Shown here in pieces: positions 54,685 through 63,978 of a stretch of 64,000 nt of DNA. The notes beneath the pieces are model-generated. The model was given only the letters and a program-made list of their open reading frames with translations, searched no databases and was not told the DNA's origin. Made by a program: the position numbers and the translations under genes. Position 1 is the first letter of the stretch, and every line of letters begins with the position of its first letter. The DNA comes from Paraburkholderia sp. LEh10 (GTDB lineage: Bacteria > Pseudomonadota > Gammaproteobacteria > Burkholderiales > Burkholderiaceae): positions 20,475-84,474 of the forward strand of contig NZ_JAGIPX010000038.1 in NCBI RefSeq assembly GCF_017814945.1, read 5' to 3'.

Positions 54685-55521
54685 CTACGCCGCTTGCCGG
54701 GATCCACGCGCAGTGCCTTGAGGACCTGCAATTGTGCGAGCGAGAAGCACAATGATTGTGAGTGTCGCGATATAAGCCGCGATCTGGATTCCAGCGGGTC
54801 GAGCCGTGTAGCCAATGAGCGTGTGAAGCATCTTGCCGATGACGCTGGTCTCCTTGAGCAGCCACGACGTATCCCAGACCATGTCGCCCCAGGACGGCAA
54901 AAGACCAGCCGATACCAGATAACCGACACCCTGGCTCGCCATGCCTGCTGCCAGCAGAATGATCAGTGCGTTGGTCACGGAAAACAGGCGCTTCAGCGGA
55001 ATCTGCAGAAGCCCCGCATACATCGCGGCACCAAGACCCACGCCACCGAGAACACCTGACAGTCCGCCCAGGATCATTTGCGGCGTTTGTCCCGGGTCGC
55101 CCGCGGCGATGCCATACAGAAACAGGACGGCCTCCGAACCCTCACGAAGCACGGCTACACCAACGACGATTGCGAGACCGGTGAGAGGTCTGCTGCCCGC
55201 CGCTACGGCCTTGCCCACGTCTGAAATCTGCCGCGCCATCTCACGGCTATGCTTGCCCATCCAGATGCTGTGCCATGCGAGCATGACGACTGCGACGAAC
55301 ATCACGCCGGCGTTGAACACCTCCTGGCCCATGCCGGACGCCCATGACGAAATGACGTCCGCAAATATGGCTATGAGGCCAGCGCCGATAACGCCGCTAA
55401 GCAGGCCGCCGCTAACCCACCACCCTCGGTTGAGAACTCCTTTGGTGGCCGCCATGACGATCGACACAACCAGTGCGGCCTCGAGTACTTCACGAAAGAC
55501 GATGAGTGCGGTGGATAGCAT
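54685..55521 (-). CDS. ftrC: FTR1-family iron permease (FtrC-like)
   Basis: 278 residues with seven or so membrane helices. The two iron-channel signatures are intact: REVLE (residues 10-14) and REGSE (126-130), each in a hydrophobic helix. In Burkholderia the FtrABCD system imports ferrous iron, with FtrC as the permease. Here it follows the cupredoxin gene by 14 bp on the same strand; ftrA and ftrD are missing from the window. Confidence 0.92.
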   Translation of the reverse strand: MLSTALIVFREVLEAALVVSIVMAATKGVLNRGWWVSGGLLSGVIGAGLIAIFADVISSWASGMGQEVFNAGVMFVAVVMLAWHSIWMGKHSREMARQISDVGKAVAAGSRPLTGLAIVVGVAVLREGSEAVLFLYGIAAGDPGQTPQMILGGLSGVLGGVGLGAAMYAGLLQIPLKRLFSVTNALIILLAAGMASQGVGYLVSAGLLPSWGDMVWDTSWLLKETSVIGKMLHTLIGYTARPAGIQIAAYIATLTIIVLLARTIAGPQGTARGSRQAA

Positions 55522-55535
55522 GATGACGTGAACAC

Positions 55536-55874
55536 TTATTTGACGGTCAGACGGCTCTTCGATTCAGCTTCGTGATACTCGTCGTGAAACTCATAGGTTC
55601 CGGCCTTCAGCGGCCCGATGAAAATATCGACCTGCTTGCCTGCGGGAATCACCTTCTCCGCCTTGAAGTCGTCGCTTTCGAATTCGGCCGGCGTCGAATC
55701 AAGATTGTTTACGGTTACCTTTACCTTCTTGCCTGCGGGGATGGTCAGGCCGTCCGGCGAAAATTTGTGATCCTTGAGCGTGAGGCTGTACGACTCCTCT
55801 GTGGCGAGCACATTGGCTGCATGGAGCGCCATCGAGACCATGGCAAGAGTGATAAAGGCTCGCGTTTTTTTCAT
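55536..55874 (-). CDS. ftrB: Periplasmic cupredoxin (FtrB-like)
   Basis: 112 residues starting at ATG 55874 (MKKTRAFITLAMVSMALHAA, signal peptide). The mature part is a cupredoxin_1-type beta barrel: SLTLKDHKFSPDGLTIPAGKKVKVTVNN, FIGPLKAGTYEFHDEYHEAESK. It lacks the blue-copper cysteine, as in EfeO/FtrB proteins that help oxidise or pass ferrous iron to the permease. Its stop lies 14 bp before the permease gene. A GATAAT-containing site upstream is a weak Fur-box candidate. Confidence 0.88.
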   Translation of the reverse strand: MKKTRAFITLAMVSMALHAANVLATEESYSLTLKDHKFSPDGLTIPAGKKVKVTVNNLDSTPAEFESDDFKAEKVIPAGKQVDIFIGPLKAGTYEFHDEYHEAESKSRLTVK

Positions 55875-55912
55875 AAAGGGTTCTCTGGTTGGTAACATCT
55901 CTTAATGGAAAA

Positions 55913-55928
55913 GATAATAAGATCGATT
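55913..55928. promoter_or_regulatory. Weak Fur-box candidate before ftrB
   Basis: GATAATAAGATCGATT resembles part of the Fur repeat GATAAT arrangement and sits 40-55 bases before the ftrB start. Only about one and a half hexamers match, so this is a guess from context. Confidence 0.25.
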
Positions 55929-56054
55929 CGCGTCTGCCTGCAAGATCCCATAAAATAAGTATGGGTATAACGCTTCACTATCTGAGAAGATTGTCCGCAT
56001 CCGTCCGCGAAACGGAAATGTGACAAGGCTGCGGCGTAATGATCTCGCGAGGCC

Positions 56055-57092
56055 TCAGCCGCCGTTGCGGCCCGACTTGGCTTCTATATTCTCCGCCGCG
56101 GCACGCGAGAACCGCATTTGATATTCACTCGGCGACAACCCGGTCTTGCGCTTGAACAATTGCCGAAATGTGCTGATATCGCCGTAGCCGACCCGCTGAC
56201 TCACCGCCTCAAGCCTAATTGGCCGCGTTTCCAGCAGCCTTTTCGCAACCTCGATGCGTAGATTCTGCAGATACGTCAACGGTGCTAGCCCGACGGCTTC
56301 CTTGAAACGGCGATTGAGCGTGCGTTCGCTGACAGCAAGCGACGCCGCCAGGTCACTCAATCGGAATCCCTGCTGCAACGTAGCCTCCATCTGCTGCTGG
56401 GCGCGCGCGACGAGCGTGTCGGTATGCCCATGTTCGTCGAGAAGCGTTGCAAAGGAAGCCTGCGACGTCCGGTTCATGTCGATCAATAGCGCCTTCGCAG
56501 TCACCGTGGCGAGTTCCTCGTCGGCGAATGTTTCGACGAGCTGCACCGCGAGATTCAGATACGACGTCACGGAACCGCCCGAGATGATGCCGTCTTGCGC
56601 GATCAGCAGTTCCTGCGCGCGAACTTCCACACGCGGATAGCGGCGCGCGAAGTCCGCGGCTCTCGCCCAGTGCGTCGTTGCGGTGCGGCCATCCAGCAGG
56701 CCCGCCTCGGCGAGCAGGTAGTTGGCCGTGCAATAAGCCGCCAGCACGGCACCGGCCTTGCGTTGACGCCGTAGTGCGGAAGACAGCGCGTCCAACTGCT
56801 CGCGGCGCCCGATGAACTCGTCGATGTTCGAGAAAAACGGTGCCGTCAGCAGAACGGCGTCCGCCCGTTTGCGTGGGTCGATCCTGCCGTCGACGTAAAT
56901 GGTCTGGCCCGACGCAGCCGTGACGGGTTGCCCGTCGAGAGATTCAACGCGCCATGCGAATACGGGCGCGGATATCGTGCCCGCCGCAGCCTTGCGCGCA
57001 TGGAACTGATTGGCCGCGCTGAAGACGTCAACAGGGCCCGCGACGCCGGACGCGAGGATTCCGTCATAGACCCAGATGCGGATGATGGTCAT
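56055..57092 (-). CDS. GlxA-family (AraC/DJ-1) transcriptional regulator
   Basis: 345 residues from ATG 57092 (an ATG at 57110 adds six residues). The N-terminal half is a DJ-1/PfpI-type domain (IWVYDGILASGVAGPVDVFSAANQF; cysteine in LAAYCTANYLLAEAGLL). The C-terminal half is an AraC helix-turn-helix pair (FRLSDLAASLAVSERTLNRRFKEAVG and AVSQRVGYGDISTFRQLFKRKTG). It is divergent from a tautomerase-like gene with 104 bp between them and is its likely regulator. Confidence 0.93.
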   Translation of the reverse strand: MTIIRIWVYDGILASGVAGPVDVFSAANQFHARKAAAGTISAPVFAWRVESLDGQPVTAASGQTIYVDGRIDPRKRADAVLLTAPFFSNIDEFIGRREQLDALSSALRRQRKAGAVLAAYCTANYLLAEAGLLDGRTATTHWARAADFARRYPRVEVRAQELLIAQDGIISGGSVTSYLNLAVQLVETFADEELATVTAKALLIDMNRTSQASFATLLDEHGHTDTLVARAQQQMEATLQQGFRLSDLAASLAVSERTLNRRFKEAVGLAPLTYLQNLRIEVAKRLLETRPIRLEAVSQRVGYGDISTFRQLFKRKTGLSPSEYQMRFSRAAAENIEAKSGRNGG

Positions 57093-57196
57093 TGCGTGTC
57101 TGAAATTCATTGAATAATGGCGATGCTGCCACTTCCGGCCGCACGAGTAAACCTTGATCATGGCCAATCCAATGAACCGAAGGCAGGAGCAGCACC

Positions 57197-57733
57197 ATGC
57201 CAATGATTGATGCACTGTGGCCCGAACACGCCTTGGCACCCGAGGCCGAAGCGCGGCTCGTCAAGGAATTGACCGATATTCTCATCGAGGCGGAAGGGTA
57301 CGATCCTGCCAGTCCGATCGCCCAAAATGTCACCGTCTTCCATCTTCATCGGCCGGCAGCGATCTACATCGGCGGTGAACGCACGAACACGATACGCTAC
57401 CGGATCATTCCGTCTGCACCCGAAGGGCAATACACCGACGAATCGTGTTGCTCGCTCGTCAGAAAGCTCACGGAAGCGGTGGCGCGCGCAGAGAACCGGC
57501 CGTTCGATGACGTCGCGCCGCGCGTCTGGGTCTTCCCGACCGAGATTCAGGATGGCGCCTGGGGGTCGCGCGGAGCGATCTGGAGGCTGCCCGATATTCA
57601 TGCGCTGCTGGCGGGCGAGTCCGAGCGCGACGCGGGCGTTGAACGCCTCGCGCGACGCCGCCTCGAAACCGCGCGCATCATGCTGGAAGCAGCGCTCGAT
57701 GCGGCTAGCGCCGGCATGACGAGCAAGCTGTAA
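57197..57733 (+). CDS. Tautomerase-like protein
   Basis: 178 residues from ATG 57197 after CAGGAG. Residues LVKELTDILIEAEGY and GQYTDESCCSLVRKLTEAVARAE, and the VWVFPTEIQDGAWGSRGAIWRLPDI stretch, resemble 4-oxalocrotonate-tautomerase-type repeats, in two copies as in tautomerase_3/cis-CaaD-like proteins. The catalytic N-terminal proline (MP start) is present. Substrate unknown. It is paired with the divergent GlxA regulator and followed 14 bp later by the next gene. Confidence 0.75.
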   Translation: MPMIDALWPEHALAPEAEARLVKELTDILIEAEGYDPASPIAQNVTVFHLHRPAAIYIGGERTNTIRYRIIPSAPEGQYTDESCCSLVRKLTEAVARAENRPFDDVAPRVWVFPTEIQDGAWGSRGAIWRLPDIHALLAGESERDAGVERLARRRLETARIMLEAALDAASAGMTSKL

Positions 57734-57747
57734 CTGGAGCGTCCAGC

Positions 57748-58221
57748 ATGAAATTCAACGACACGGCCCCGGTGCTGGCGCCCACAGGCAGTGCGCCGCT
57801 CTGGTTGGCGAGGCTCGCCGAGAACGCGACACTCGAAGCCACCGTCCTGAAGCGTCCGATCGAGGGACGAGCCGATATTCTCTGCGTGATCAAGCACGCG
57901 GTCTCGCTCTACGAATTCCAGCATCACAGCTACAAGGGCGAGATCGGCAACGGCTTGTACTTGGAATCCTATCGCTCGCAGATCCAGGGCGTGCCGATCG
58001 AAACGGTGGTCGTCGCGCATCTGAACGAACAGGGAGAGACGGATTCCGTAGTGATCAACCATCGCCCGCTCAACGCAGCGCTGCTATTTTCGAAACAGAT
58101 GTGGGAACGCGTCGATGAGCGCTTCCGCGATTGCTATCTGACGGGACCAGAAGCCGCGGCGCTAAATACGGCAGATGATGTGGCCTCGCGCCAGTCTCCT
58201 TGTATTGAATGGACCTCCTAA
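57748..58221 (+). CDS. SnoaL-like (NTF2-fold) protein
   Basis: 157 residues starting 14 bp after the tautomerase-like gene. PLWLARLAENATLEATVLKRPIEGRADI and TVVVAHLNEQGETDSVVINHRPL are typical of SnoaL-like proteins, often small hydrolases or cyclases on metabolites. Active residues are not firmly identified. With the tautomerase-like gene it forms an apparent operon under the GlxA regulator. Confidence 0.75.
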   Translation: MKFNDTAPVLAPTGSAPLWLARLAENATLEATVLKRPIEGRADILCVIKHAVSLYEFQHHSYKGEIGNGLYLESYRSQIQGVPIETVVVAHLNEQGETDSVVINHRPLNAALLFSKQMWERVDERFRDCYLTGPEAAALNTADDVASRQSPCIEWTS

Positions 58222-59068
58222 CGAGCGCTCTATAGATCCATGTCGCAAATAACTCCAATGCCAATCACGCCAACTACGCAGATATTGGCGATGGAACCTT
58301 TGCGCGGGGCACGGACATGCAACTTGTCCAACACATTCTTCCGACCGAAGCTATCTCGTCGGTGTGGCGATGAAGGCGGTGGTAGAGAGAGGGACGCGCA
58401 TGAGCCGTTTGACGGTTAGAGGAGCGGGGCCGCGTATGCCGCGCGGAAGCGAGTGCTATTCAATGGTGCGCATGACGCGCTGATTGACGCCGATGAGCGA
58501 AGGGGCGGAAGCGGCGTCTGATTGAAAGACGACGCTAGCGATCCAACGGCGCATTGATTCGCGCTGCAGCGCAGTCCGAGCCCCGTCATCCAAGAAAAGT
58601 AGCAGCGTCGACACCCCCGCTCCGAATGTGTTCTCGAACACTGTCTCTGGCCGGTGGCGTCGGAGGGGTCCGGCCACGGCGATCGCGACCGCCTGATTCG
58701 GGTTTGTACACTTTTGTATACGAATCAATGAATTTCGATTTGGATGAGGTCAATCCAGCACCTTCTCATCGCGGCACAATCGCGCCGAAGACGGTGCGAC
58801 CCTCGCCCACCTGAAAAAGGTCGAGCCGTCTTCGCGCACGCGTTGCCCTGGCCGCATGGCGATGCCCGGAGAACTCAAGGCCGCCGCTACGCACTCGGAA
58901 ACTCATCAACGTTGTATGTAAAGGCGGGTCGATGGACTGAAACGGGGTCGAAAAGAGAGATTTCCGAGGACCAAGACTTACGAGTGAGAACCTCGCGCGC
59001 TTCGTTCGCGGCGCGCTTGGGTGACCTGCTGCCGCGATGCCCGGGCCGAAACATTGATCGCGGACTGA
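58222..59068. other. Gene-poor stretch
   Basis: About 850 bases. A minus-strand open frame at 58456-58728 has an ordinary composition but no start site or family. I see nothing else. Confidence 0.35.
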
Positions 59069-59305
59069 TTACATGCCCCACAGAGCTGGCAGTTTTCGAT
59101 TAGGGGGATATATGCGCCATGTGCCATCTTGATGACGAAAGAAGAACATCGCAACCGGACGTGTTCCCCTAAACGCCTCGACGCATACATAGCACTCGCT
59201 TTCGGATCGTCTATTCCTGAACGCTGTGACGCGAACGCCCTTTGAGGAATTTCCGACGAGCCAGTGCTCCACCATCAAACGCAGCGACCTGCCACTACTA
59301 GCCAT
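59069..59305 (-). CDS. Small hypothetical protein (78 aa)
   Basis: ATG 59305 has AGGAG six bases upstream. The peptide has a compact alpha-beta look (SLRLMVEHWLVGNSSKGVRV, then YVCVEAFRGTRPVAMFFFRH and GTWRIYPP). It resembles small proteins I associate with Burkholderia genomes, with W-, R- and F-rich strands, but no named family. No gene overlaps or crowds it. Confidence 0.5.
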   Translation of the reverse strand: MASSGRSLRLMVEHWLVGNSSKGVRVTAFRNRRSESECYVCVEAFRGTRPVAMFFFRHQDGTWRIYPPNRKLPALWGM

Positions 59306-60475
59306 CAACTTCTCCTATCCTTCACTTCATACAACGGCCGATAACGTCATGTACAGCGCATCGCGTGGTGCGCCATCGCGAGGACCGTGAACAAACTGAA
59401 CTGCACTGCGGGTACAAGAGGCGCGCTTTCGGCTGAGCGCGAACGGTCTGCCCACGCTTCGCGAACTGAGCGAGCGGGCTAGCAAAGCCACCGCCGGGCG
59501 GAGTATGCAGGTCTCGAGCGTATCAACTACGGAGTCGATGCCGCGGCGGGTGTCATGTACATACGCTTAAAATATCCGTTTGGCGCCCTCGGAACCAATC
59601 CCCGAAAGCGAATCATAGTGTTGCATCACAGGCATCAATCTGTTGACAGAAGAGCCATCCTATCCAGTCTCAGCGACTTTAACTGCTCGCGCCCGAGATG
59701 CCCGCCCTTCGCGCGTCAGTCACACATCGATACGCGCGTGGGCCGTAGGTGCCACTTGGAGTCGCTCGAGCGTACGGATGCGAGAGCGGTTGTGCATCGC
59801 GCAACGTTCGCTTCGATGCCAAACCTGAAAGTCGCCATGCGTTAGTCGTAGCCACGATGCGTTAGTCGCAGGTCCGCGCATCGAATCGAACCCAACGGTC
59901 GCAAACGTCGGAAGACATGACTGAAGCTTATAGCGTGCATCCTTACAGATCACGATGCAGGTAGGGTTGTCGGTTTGACTTGCCGGGTAAGCTCCAACGT
60001 AGCCGGGATTTCCAATGCAGAACGACCCTGATTCCATGTCGGCCTCATCATGCGGCCGACATGGCGGAGACGTTGTCTGCTGATGGGGAACGATCCGGGC
60101 TGGCTTAGCTGCCGGAGAACGTTTTGCCAACCGGCGACACTGCTTCGACTCGGATGTGGACACCGAACACGCTGGCAAATTGCCTCAGAGCTCGCGACCG
60201 ACGTACGCATTTTTGCCGCCGTTTGTCCATCAAGAACTCCGTAGCAACCCCAGCCGCAGGCGGCATGGATGGGTGCGTGACGAAGCTCCGTCCGACGGAC
60301 TCGCGATCTTCACGCGCCAATAAAACGAACTGGCAGTTTTTTCCCCGATTCGAGAGAAGCAGCCAACACCGCTGTCCCGTCCGCGATTTTCGCAACGGTT
60401 CCAGGTCAGCGGCGGCCCCTGGACGGGAGAGCGAGGAGCGTGGTCGAATACCCTCGCACCTCTTCTATTCAGTGA
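59306..60475. other. Gene-poor stretch with a short direct repeat
   Basis: About 1.17 kb with no supported gene. The 12-mer ATGCGTTAGTCG occurs at 59837-59848 and again at 59857-59868, spaced 20 bases. Open frames of up to 150 codons (minus strand, 59720-60178) have no ribosome site or motif. Confidence 0.35.
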
Positions 60476-61450
60476 TCATGCGACAACTTCCGACTGGTCT
60501 TCCTGAATGAAATGCCCGCAGTTCTCATGCACGTGCGCGGTAGGTGTGCGATCGATCATGAGACTGAGCAGTTCCGGCCGGTTGTAGTGACCCGCCGAGT
60601 CCATCAGCATCTTGCGGCGGTCGATCAGCGAGAAGTCGAGATCGACGATCACCTCCCCTTCGCCCGAGCGCAGCGGTTCGGCCATCAGCATGCCGTCAGG
60701 GGACACGATCGTGGTGAAGCAACCGCCCGAGATCGGGCCGATCCCGCAGCCGGTGTCCTTCATGATCTGCGCCTGCTGGTCGGCGTCGAGCCAGGCGGTT
60801 GCGTTCACGACGAAGGCGCCGGACTCGAGCGCGTGCTGGCGGATATTGATTTCCATCCGTTGAGCGAATCCCTCGCCAAAGGCCGAACCCGGATACATGG
60901 CCGAATGGATCTGCTCGCCATCGGCGATCATCGCGTAGCGCGCCAGCGGGTTGTTGTGCTCGAAGCAGGCCAACTGACCAATGCGGCCGACCTTGCTGTC
61001 GACGGCGCGCAGGCCCGAGCCGTCGCCTTGGCCCCAGATCATCCGTTCGAAATGCGTAGGCGTGATCTTGCGGCGGCGCTGGATCAACGTACCGTCTGCG
61101 TCGAACAGCAACTGAGTGTTGTAGAGAGTGCCGCCGTCGCGTTCATTGACGCCGATGGACACCACCATGCCCGCCTTTCGAGCCGCCTCGCCGATCGCGT
61201 CGGTGGCGGCCGACGGCACCATTACGGCCTGTTCCAGCAGCCTCAGATGCTCGTTGCCGGACAGAATCTCGATGCCCGTCTGGACTGCGGAAAAGTACGG
61301 GTAGTAAGGCACCACGGTCTCAGGAAACGTGGCGAACTGTACCCCTTTCTCACCAAGGTCGAGGATCTTCCGCACGACTTTCGCGACGGTTGCCTCACGG
61401 CTATAGAGGACGGGACTGATCTGGACTGCGGCGGCTTTGACGACTTTCAT
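60476..61450 (-). CDS. Nitrilase (Nit1-type)
   Basis: 324 residues from ATG 61450 behind GAGGAG. The catalytic triad is visible: E44 (FPETVVPYYPY), K128 (RRRKITPTH) and C162 (GQLACFEHNNPLARYAM). It converts nitriles to acids and ammonia. The sequence closely follows nitrilases of the bacterial Nit1C clusters, but the other members of that cluster (radical SAM, GNAT and AIRS-type genes) are absent. A typical LACWEH becomes LACFEH here, a conservative change next to the nucleophile. Confidence 0.92.
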   Translation of the reverse strand: MKVVKAAAVQISPVLYSREATVAKVVRKILDLGEKGVQFATFPETVVPYYPYFSAVQTGIEILSGNEHLRLLEQAVMVPSAATDAIGEAARKAGMVVSIGVNERDGGTLYNTQLLFDADGTLIQRRRKITPTHFERMIWGQGDGSGLRAVDSKVGRIGQLACFEHNNPLARYAMIADGEQIHSAMYPGSAFGEGFAQRMEINIRQHALESGAFVVNATAWLDADQQAQIMKDTGCGIGPISGGCFTTIVSPDGMLMAEPLRSGEGEVIVDLDFSLIDRRKMLMDSAGHYNRPELLSLMIDRTPTAHVHENCGHFIQEDQSEVVA

Positions 61451-61850
61451 TGCAAACTCCTCGACTGATCAAGACGGCACGTGGCGTCCGGCATATGCAA
61501 CTTTGAGAATAGAAAACTTAGCTCGTGCGACGCGGCAACTCGCCTTCGTCATCTGTTTCCGTTTGGCGATAGTCGCGCTTTACGGGAGAATCTGAAAGTG
61601 GCAATATTGCCATCATTAGAGGAATATCAGACATCTGTGCGCAAACGATGGCGATGTGCGTCTGAGTCTATGACGGCATTCTGGCTTCCGGCGCCGCAGG
61701 CCCCATCGATGTCGTTTAACGCCGCCAACCTCAATCGAACGCGGCGAGACTCGGTCCGTCAACCACCGATAACAATCTGGAGGGAACGCATCCGCAGGAT
61801 GGCGGCGTGCGTGGCAATGCGAAGCAGTAGTCGGGCGGCGGCATGCACGC
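61451..61850. other. Gene-free stretch
   Basis: About 400 bases between the nitrilase start and the IS30-like element, with no supported gene; it should hold the nitrilase promoter. Confidence 0.4.
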
Positions 61851-62163
61851 GGCGGATTCAACCGGTCGATGCAATAGTTCGATGGAATCGTTCAGCCGGT
61901 GTTTCGTAATCCAGCGTCTTCCTTGGGCGCTCGTTCAGCCTTCGTGCCACGGCGTTGAGCCTGGCCCCTCGCGCTCGGCAAGCGTGAGCGCCAGCCTGGA
62001 TCGCCGGCGTGGTGCAGGCTTGGATACCACCAGTTTGCGCCAGCGTTCCCACATCAACGCCTTCTGGCTTTCGCTGTAATAGATCCGGCGTCTCTGTTTC
62101 GTTTGCAACGCTCCCGCCGCTCATGCGACGTTCATTGCGTTGCATCGACCGGTTGAATCCGCC
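61851..62163 (-). mobile_element. Internally deleted IS30-family element
   Basis: The ends are perfect 24-bp inverted repeats: 61851-61874 (starts GGCGGATTCAACCGG) and 62140-62163. Between them lies a damaged IS30-type transposase on the minus strand. From TTG 62108 one frame reads QKALMWERWRKL and RRSRLALTLAERE; the C-terminus follows in another frame as LNAVARRLNERPRKTLDYET, then PAERFHRTIA, ending at 61858. Intact IS30 transposases have about 320-380 residues, so some 250-300 residues are missing. No target duplication is clear. The intact ends mean a full IS30 elsewhere could still mobilise it. Confidence 0.82.
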
Positions 62164-62167
62164 AAAG

Positions 62168-62965
62168 TCAGTGGACATAGCCTGTACGGTCAGGTCGCTG
62201 CTTGCTAGACGTCGATTCTTGCGCGCTCACCGTGTGGTTATCGCAAATGGTTCCGCCCGGGGAGTAGGTCTGTCCGTTCCAAACGCACTTGGCGGCCGGC
62301 GTAGGAGACCGGACAGACGGATTTGCTGAGGCCGCAGAATTCACCGTCTGCCTTGCTTTGAGTTGGGCGCGCAGATCGGATATCGTTTCCTTTTGCCGGT
62401 CGCCAACCTGCCGAAGTTTTTTGATCGTTTCTTTATCAGACGCGCTGGCTTTTTGCATTTGCCGAATCCGCCATATATCTGCGAGTGCGGTTTTGGCATG
62501 GATGCAAGCGATCGTTGCGCGATCTTGCATGTATTGCCCGAATTCCGGCGTTGTTTTTTTATCTAAAGCCGGAATATGCAACTCGTATTGCAGACCTATC
62601 ACTCCTTCGTTGTATGCGAAGCTATCCTTTTGAACCTTATTTCGACAATCTGACTGCAACATTTTCATCCTGTCGGCGGTTATCTCTTGGGCGCCGTCGA
62701 ACATGCTTTTGTCAATGCTCGTTCCACCCAGGCAGAACCGAATCATTATCCCCCTTTCAATCGTTGAGCCGTAGCCATCGCCCAGAGCCACGCAGGTCCG
62801 GCGGATTTGTTCATCTTTCAGGAAATACTTCGTCTCGAATTGCGCAATCCTTTCCTTTGCATCAGCTTCATCATCGGCCATAGCTTCTGTGCAGGCGGCG
62901 GAGGCTATAAACAAAAGCAGAAGAGCAAGCTTTAGTAGTGCCGGATTCTTCATTATCGATGACAT
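62168..62965 (-). CDS. Exported hypothetical protein with coiled coil and C-terminal motif
   Basis: 265 residues from ATG 62965 (AGAGG upstream). A signal peptide ends near AACTEAMA; the cysteine may be a weak lipobox. The middle is helical and charged (RIRQMQKASASDKETIKKLRQ, then DRQKETISDLRAQLK), a likely coiled coil at about residues 165-210. The tail has CVWNGQTYSPGGTIC, a motif of small cysteine-flanked beta modules. GC content is lower than average, which suggests recent transfer. Its stop is only five bases from the IS30-type element's end. Function unknown. Confidence 0.65.
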   Translation of the reverse strand: MSSIMKNPALLKLALLLLFIASAACTEAMADDEADAKERIAQFETKYFLKDEQIRRTCVALGDGYGSTIERGIMIRFCLGGTSIDKSMFDGAQEITADRMKMLQSDCRNKVQKDSFAYNEGVIGLQYELHIPALDKKTTPEFGQYMQDRATIACIHAKTALADIWRIRQMQKASASDKETIKKLRQVGDRQKETISDLRAQLKARQTVNSAASANPSVRSPTPAAKCVWNGQTYSPGGTICDNHTVSAQESTSSKQRPDRTGYVH

Positions 62966-63327
62966 GTTTTCCTCTGCCGGAAAGGTCGGACAAACGGATT
63001 CTTAGTCAGTGCGCTCGCGGCCATTCACCGGACGCTATCCTTTATCGGTTCGTACATGTGTGGCACATCACACATTTCGATCGGTTAACTGTAAGGCTTC
63101 AGTTCCCGACCTCGACCGCTGGTCACTGGTCACGTGTCACTGGTCGCACTCTATCCGGAGTTAAGTAAAAACAAGGTTCAGACTTACGTGCATCTCGACA
63201 GAAATAATGTTAGAAGCCCATCAAGCAGAGAAATGCCTCGACTGATCACCCAGCGTGCGCTATCCCAGTTCCGAACCTCTAGTCCAATGTTCTTCCGCTA
63301 GTACACGTTCAACTCTCGTGACTGAAG
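62966..63327. other. Gene-free stretch
   Basis: About 360 bases without a gene. GTCACTGGTC occurs twice (63122-63131 and 63136-63145), a minor direct repeat. Confidence 0.35.
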
Positions 63328-63491
63328 CCGCCGTTCACCTGTACGCCGGACGACGGCAGCGATGACCTCTTCGCGCACTTCTCCGAAATCCAGAGCAAAG
63401 GGTTCGAGACGCTTCAGGAAGGCCACAAGGTCAGCTTTCTGTGAAGCAGGGGCCGAAAGGCAAGCAGGCCGCAAACATCCAGCCCGTGTAA
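63328..63491 (+). pseudogene. Cold-shock protein (CspA-like) remnant
   Basis: The plus strand reads TPDDGSDDLFAHFSEIQSKG followed by FETLQEGHKVSF and stops; one base later in another frame VKQGPKGKQAANIQPV-like sequence ends at TAA 63489-63491. This is the C-terminal two thirds of a CspA protein, with one base lost after KVSF. The N-terminal strands with the RNA-binding KGFGFI motif are eroded (KPPFTC). Inactive. Confidence 0.85.
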
Positions 63492-63618
63492 CCCGACACG
63501 AACGATTCTGCAGCACGGAAGTATCCAGAGACCAAGCCATGCCACTTGCCGGCTAGTGCTTCAGTCGGGGCGGCGCCTGGGATCGCTTGCAGCTGTGCCG
63601 CATTCCTGGTCACTCAGT

Positions 63619-63978
63619 TCAGTGCACAGGCCCGTGACCTCCGGCGCCGCCCCAGTAATGGCCACCCCCGCCACCGCCCCAGCCACCACCGCCGCCGCGC
63701 CATCGATATCCGTGGCCCGTCCAGCCGCTCTGGCCGGACCAGCCTCGGTTTCCGTGGCCCCAGCCTCCATGGCCCCAGCCTCCATGGCCCCAGTGGCCAT
63801 GATGGCCTCCGCCGTAACAGCAGCCGCCCCAATAGCCGAAGCTCAATGACACCGAGGGTCCCCACCACGGCCAGGCGTAGTACGGATACGGGGCGGGGTA
63901 GTACGCAGGCCCGATGAAGACGGTGTCAACGTCGACCGTAATTTCCCCAGAAGTGTCGAAGTAAAAATCCCCACCCAA
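63619..63978 (-). CDS. Glycine/histidine/tryptophan-rich protein, start unclear
   Basis: About 119 codons with a TTG as the only start, no ribosome site and a stop six codons upstream, so the N-terminus may be truncated. The sequence begins DFYFDTSGEITVDVDTVFIG, continues with PAYYPAPYPYYAWPWWG, and then is a G/H/W-repeat (HHGHWGHGGWGHGGWGHG) ending GGHYWGGAGGHGPVH. It resembles low-complexity secreted proteins of the Burkholderiaceae. A plus-strand A/P/T-rich shadow frame in the same place is not real. Confidence 0.45.
   Translation of the reverse strand: MGGDFYFDTSGEITVDVDTVFIGPAYYPAPYPYYAWPWWGPSVSLSFGYWGGCCYGGGHHGHWGHGGWGHGGWGHGNRGWSGQSGWTGHGYRWRGGGGGWGGGGGGHYWGGAGGHGPVH

Noticed and set aside
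54337..55059. 240-codon frame across the end of ftrC
   Set aside because: It overlaps the permease gene antisense and lacks any signature; treated as chance.
55913..55928. A firm Fur box before ftrB
   Set aside because: Only a partial match to the Fur repeat; kept only as a weak candidate.
59720..60178. 152-codon minus-strand frame
   Set aside because: No ribosome site, no motif; composition fits chance.
63561..63849. Alanine/proline-rich frames at the right edge, on both strands
   Set aside because: They are alternative readings of the G/H/W-rich protein's repetitive DNA.
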